From Rhodoluna sp. (lineage in GTDB: Bacteria > Actinomycetota > Actinomycetes > Actinomycetales > Microbacteriaceae), in contig JAPLAJ010000103.1 in the NCBI GenBank assembly GCA_026393335.1, forward strand, positions 1-8,878: DNA of 8,878 nucleotides, in the 5' to 3' direction. Each line of letters opens with the position of its first letter. Within the stretch, counting starts at the first letter, position 1. This document shows positions 7,075 through 8,878 of the stretch, one piece after another. Under the pieces are notes generated by a model. That model was not told the origin of the DNA. It was given only the letters and a program-made list of their open reading frames with translations, and made no database searches. The translations under genes and the position numbers were made by a program.

Positions 7075-7225
7075 CTACTTTGGCTACCGCGTTATTGAAT
7101 AGAGTCTTCAGCGCTGGTCCTGCTACAGCCCAGAGCAGCACTACAAGACCTGCTGTCATAAGAGTCACCAACACCCAACCTGGCACATCGCCTGTTTCAG
7201 ATAGTAATCGTTGTTTCATTTTCAT
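7064..7225 (-). CDS. Small Flp-like pilin, 53 residues
   Basis: This short gene occupies the otherwise empty space between tadC and the first TadE-like gene, where Tad clusters carry the major pilin. I translated it by hand: a basic start MKMKQRLLSETG, then DVPGWVLVTLMTAGLVVLLW, then a short tail ending AVAKVVVI and TAA. There is one membrane helix, about 17-35. The DVPGW...TAG..V form is, from memory, like short proteins at this place in Microbacteriaceae Tad loci. It lacks the Glu-Tyr of classical Flp pilins: five residues after G12 stands W17. An AAGGAG Shine-Dalgarno, the strongest in the cluster, lies 4 bases before ATG 7225 and 10 before a second in-frame ATG at 7219; either may be used. 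It starts 13 bases after the tadC stop. Good translation fits a major structural subunit, but being the pilin is inferred from position, size and helix. Confidence 0.8.
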   Translation of the reverse strand: MKMKQRLLSETGDVPGWVLVTLMTAGLVVLLWAVAGPALKTLFNNAVAKVVVI

Positions 7226-7229
7226 TTTT

Positions 7230-7235
7230 CTCCTT
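7230..7235 (-). promoter_or_regulatory. Strong ribosome binding site of the Flp-like pilin gene
   Basis: AAGGAG on the minus strand (CTCCTT on the plus strand), four bases before the ATG at 7225 and ten before the ATG at 7219. It is a perfect match to the anti-SD core, while the TadE-like genes and tadC have weak or no SD. This suggests higher translation of the pilin than of the assembly proteins within one transcript. Confidence 0.8.
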
Positions 7236-7238
7236 TTG

Positions 7239-7835
7239 TTATAGAAAACTGCCCTGGATTAGGGCAAGACTTGGATACAGGGCGAACATTACGGTTACCG
7301 GCAGAATCACAAAGACCATGGGAATCATCATCTTCGTTTCGTTCTTACCTGCTTTGGAAAGCAGTTGCGTTCTAAGCTCTGCTGTTGCAGATTGCACAAA
7401 GTCACTTAGCAAATCACTAAGTGCTGAACCATTGTTTAGAGCAACCGCCAGCTTGGTTGCCAATTCTCTAAGCAACTCAGACTTTGCTTCAACCGCTAAG
7501 TTTTGAAGTTCTACCTGCAACAGTGAACCGTGTTCAACATTCTTGATTACTCTTTGAAACTCACTTGAGACAAATCCAGTAGATCTACTCGAAGCAATCT
7601 TTAGAGCAGCATCCAAGGATTCGCCTGCACTAACCGCAAACCAAAGCAGTGAGGTGAAGTCAGGAATCTCCATCAGCGCACTTAGCTCATTGAACTTAGG
7701 CTTCTTGGATTTGTCACCTGAAAGTTTTTCTCTTGGCTGCAGTTGCTGAGTTAGCTTTGAAGAAGCAGGTTTGCCAAAGCTCCAATACAGCGCAATGGCT
7801 GCAACAATGCTTGTTCCAAATGTGATGTATTGCAT
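7239..7835 (-). CDS. tadC: TadC-like inner-membrane platform protein (type II secretion F domain)
   Basis: One of the two membrane platform proteins of Tad pilus assembly, thought to work with TadB and the CpaF motor. It has 198 residues from the ATG at 7835. An N-terminal helix (about 3-20) is followed by a basic linker (about 27-48). The cytoplasmic four-helix T2SSF region (about 50-155) carries AGESLDAALKIAS and NNGSALSDLLSDF, the two helical hairpin repeats of this fold. The end KAGKNETKMMIPMVFVILP and the hydrophobic stretch 169-189 are typical of TadC. The ATG overlaps the tadB stop by one base (TGATG), a classic coupled junction, so the TTG one codon earlier is rejected. The protein is short compared with proteobacterial TadC but has the complete domain. 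Confidence 0.9.
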   Translation of the reverse strand: MQYITFGTSIVAAIALYWSFGKPASSKLTQQLQPREKLSGDKSKKPKFNELSALMEIPDFTSLLWFAVSAGESLDAALKIASSRSTGFVSSEFQRVIKNVEHGSLLQVELQNLAVEAKSELLRELATKLAVALNNGSALSDLLSDFVQSATAELRTQLLSKAGKNETKMMIPMVFVILPVTVMFALYPSLALIQGSFL

Positions 7836-8587
7836 CAAAGCGCCAACGTTCTAGTTCGTTGCGGCAAAGCTCCTAAAGTTTTGATTAATCGAAAAGCTAG
7901 CAAAGACGCAACTAGCCCAATTACAAGAACAACAATTCCTGTTTCAGTTTGAAAGGCAACCGCTGTCTCAGGTCGCATACCCAAAAGCACCAACACCAAC
8001 CAAGGTGCCAGCACAGCTAACTTGGCTGTTCCTAAAACCCAGTTCTGTTTGGCTTGAATCTCACTCCAGGTGGCATTCTCTAATCGAAGTTGTAGCGCTT
8101 GAGATCTAAGTGCACTTAGGTATCCCCTACCTCCTGAAGCACTTGCTAGACGAGTAATCTCGATAAAACGATCAGCAATGGGGTTAGCTAGCCGAGCCTT
8201 GAGGTTATCCAGGCTTTGACTAAAGGAAAGTCCAGAGCCTTGATCTCTTTCGAACTCGAGCAAAGCCCAAGCAATCTTTGGCGGTGCTACCGAAACCGAA
8301 TCAAGGATGGCTTGCTCTAGTGATGCTCCTGCCCAGGCTGCTGAGTGGATTGAATCTAAAAACTTTGGCCACTCTAGGTTTGCCTTTAGATTCTCCGTTT
8401 TTACCCGAGTTTGCAGAGTATCCAATAGTTGTGCCCCTACGCAGAGGCAAACACTTCCTGCGATAAGCATTGAACTTGTCATTAGCAGAACAAGTCCAAA
8501 CAAAAGAGTAAAGCCAGTAACAAGCAGCAGTATGAATTGCGCTGGCTGAATATTTGAGAAGCCTGCTTGTATCAATCTGGTTCTCAT
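7835..8587 (-). CDS. tadB: TadB-like inner-membrane platform protein (type II secretion F domain)
   Basis: Second platform protein of the Tad pilus machine, 250 residues. Two adjacent N-terminal helices (about 17-36 and 39-54) come before the cytoplasmic T2SSF domain (about 72-180), followed by two C-terminal helices (about 183-203 and 216-235). Within the domain WPKFLDSIHSAAWAGASLEQAI and GGRGYLSALRSQA sit at the two helix-hairpin positions of the family. The start ATG at 8587 overlaps the cpaF stop by four bases (ATGA), and GAGGTG at 8598-8593, five bases upstream, is a good SD embedded in the end of cpaF. Order and overlap place it between cpaF and tadC, the usual arrangement. It is shorter than many TadB proteins, mainly at the N-terminus. 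Confidence 0.9.
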   Translation of the reverse strand: MRTRLIQAGFSNIQPAQFILLLVTGFTLLFGLVLLMTSSMLIAGSVCLCVGAQLLDTLQTRVKTENLKANLEWPKFLDSIHSAAWAGASLEQAILDSVSVAPPKIAWALLEFERDQGSGLSFSQSLDNLKARLANPIADRFIEITRLASASGGRGYLSALRSQALQLRLENATWSEIQAKQNWVLGTAKLAVLAPWLVLVLLGMRPETAVAFQTETGIVVLVIGLVASLLAFRLIKTLGALPQRTRTLAL

Positions 8588-8878
8588 AGCAGCACCTCTG
8601 CCCAGGAGTTATTGGACAATGATTCAATTACTTGAGCAACTCTTCTTTTTCCACTACTACTCATCTCACAATGAACAACTAAACCAATATTCCGCTCAAC
8701 AGTTTGCGCAACGAAGAGGGCGGGAATGTTTTCACCAGCAAGCAAAGGCAATAGCTTTAGCTTCTCAAGTGCATCAAATGCAGAGTTTGCGTGAATGGTG
8801 CAGAGACCTGCAATTCCTGAGTTCAGAGCAATCAGAAGATCAAGTGCTTCGGCCTGTCTTACCTCACCGATGACTAAA
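8584..8878 (-). CDS. cpaF: CpaF/TadA-type pilus assembly ATPase, C-terminal 97 residues (N-terminus beyond window)
   Basis: Hexameric secretion ATPase of the VirB11/CpaF type that powers Tad pilus assembly at the inner face of the membrane. Only the end of the gene is present: 97 residues from LVIGEVRQAEALDLLIALNS to the TGA at 8586-8584. GEVR follows the Walker B hydrophobic run, and CTIHANSAFDALEKL is the His-box segment of this family. The later LLAGENIPALFVAQTVERNIGLVVHC matches the C-terminal part of actinobacterial CpaF-like proteins. Walker A must lie beyond base 8878. The Gly-Ser usually found just before the TIHANS box is replaced by IAGLC, as I recall for other actinobacterial members. 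The stop overlaps the tadB start by four bases, so the two are co-translated. The 84-residue plus-strand frame lying across it is a shadow. Confidence 0.93.
   Translation of the reverse strand, partial: LVIGEVRQAEALDLLIALNSGIAGLCTIHANSAFDALEKLKLLPLLAGENIPALFVAQTVERNIGLVVHCEMSSSGKRRVAQVIESLSNNSWAEVLL
8593..8598 (-). promoter_or_regulatory. Ribosome binding site of tadB
   Basis: GAGGTG on the minus strand, five bases before the tadB ATG at 8587, inside the last codons of cpaF. It supports the ATG that overlaps the cpaF stop as the true start. Confidence 0.65.

Noticed and set aside
8301..8627. 108-residue minus-strand frame overlapping tadB
   Set aside because: It is in another frame of the tadB/cpaF junction and has no pilus-related or other motif.
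8619..8873. 84-residue plus-strand open frame at the right edge
   Set aside because: The opposite strand encodes the His-box and C-terminus of CpaF, which is unmistakable; the Gln-rich frame is its shadow.

Overview
The window looks like chromosome from a small-genome, comparatively low-GC actinobacterium, probably an aquatic lineage such as the Luna-type Microbacteriaceae or the Nanopelagicales. The reasons are the prfB-ftsE gene order (ftsX expected just off the left edge), an actinobacterial-style reduced Tad/Flp pilus cluster with a short 'DVPGW' pilin, frequent GTG/TTG starts, and two promoters placed so that transcripts would begin at the ATG (leaderless). The lineage call is inference; no rRNA or other taxonomic marker is present.

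Layout. Left, minus strand (1-1677): the N-terminal three quarters of ftsE (cell-division ABC ATPase), cut by the window edge, and upstream of it the complete prfB (peptide release factor 2). Middle, plus strand (1756-5999): a 1007-residue secreted GH13 alpha-glucanase with an N-terminal pullulanase-type starch-binding region, then a 12-helix MFS transporter. Right, minus strand (6002-8878): a tightly packed Tad pilus operon read right to left, cpaF/tadA (C-terminal end only), tadB, tadC, a 53-residue Flp-like pilin, and three small TadE-like pseudopilins. It ends 2 bp from the convergent MFS gene.

How the genes work together. RF2 and FtsE are housekeeping functions in a conserved neighbourhood. 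The secreted glucanase would cut alpha-glucans outside the cell. The adjacent MFS protein could move a small molecule but its substrate cannot be read from the sequence. In the Tad cluster the CpaF ATPase and the TadB/TadC membrane platform would assemble a fibre from the short pilin, with the three TadE-like proteins as minor components. Their genes are chained by 1-11 nt overlaps, which suggests one transcript with translational coupling; the strongest ribosome binding site in the cluster precedes the pilin.

No RNA gene, CRISPR array, insertion sequence, phage gene or gene-free stretch over 300 bases was seen. I found no wholly new system. The most rewarding part is the divergent pilin/pseudopilin set: a small pilin gene that is easy to miss, three tandem TadE-like proteins each with one pair of extracytoplasmic cysteines, and graded changes at the usual +5 Glu of the processing site.
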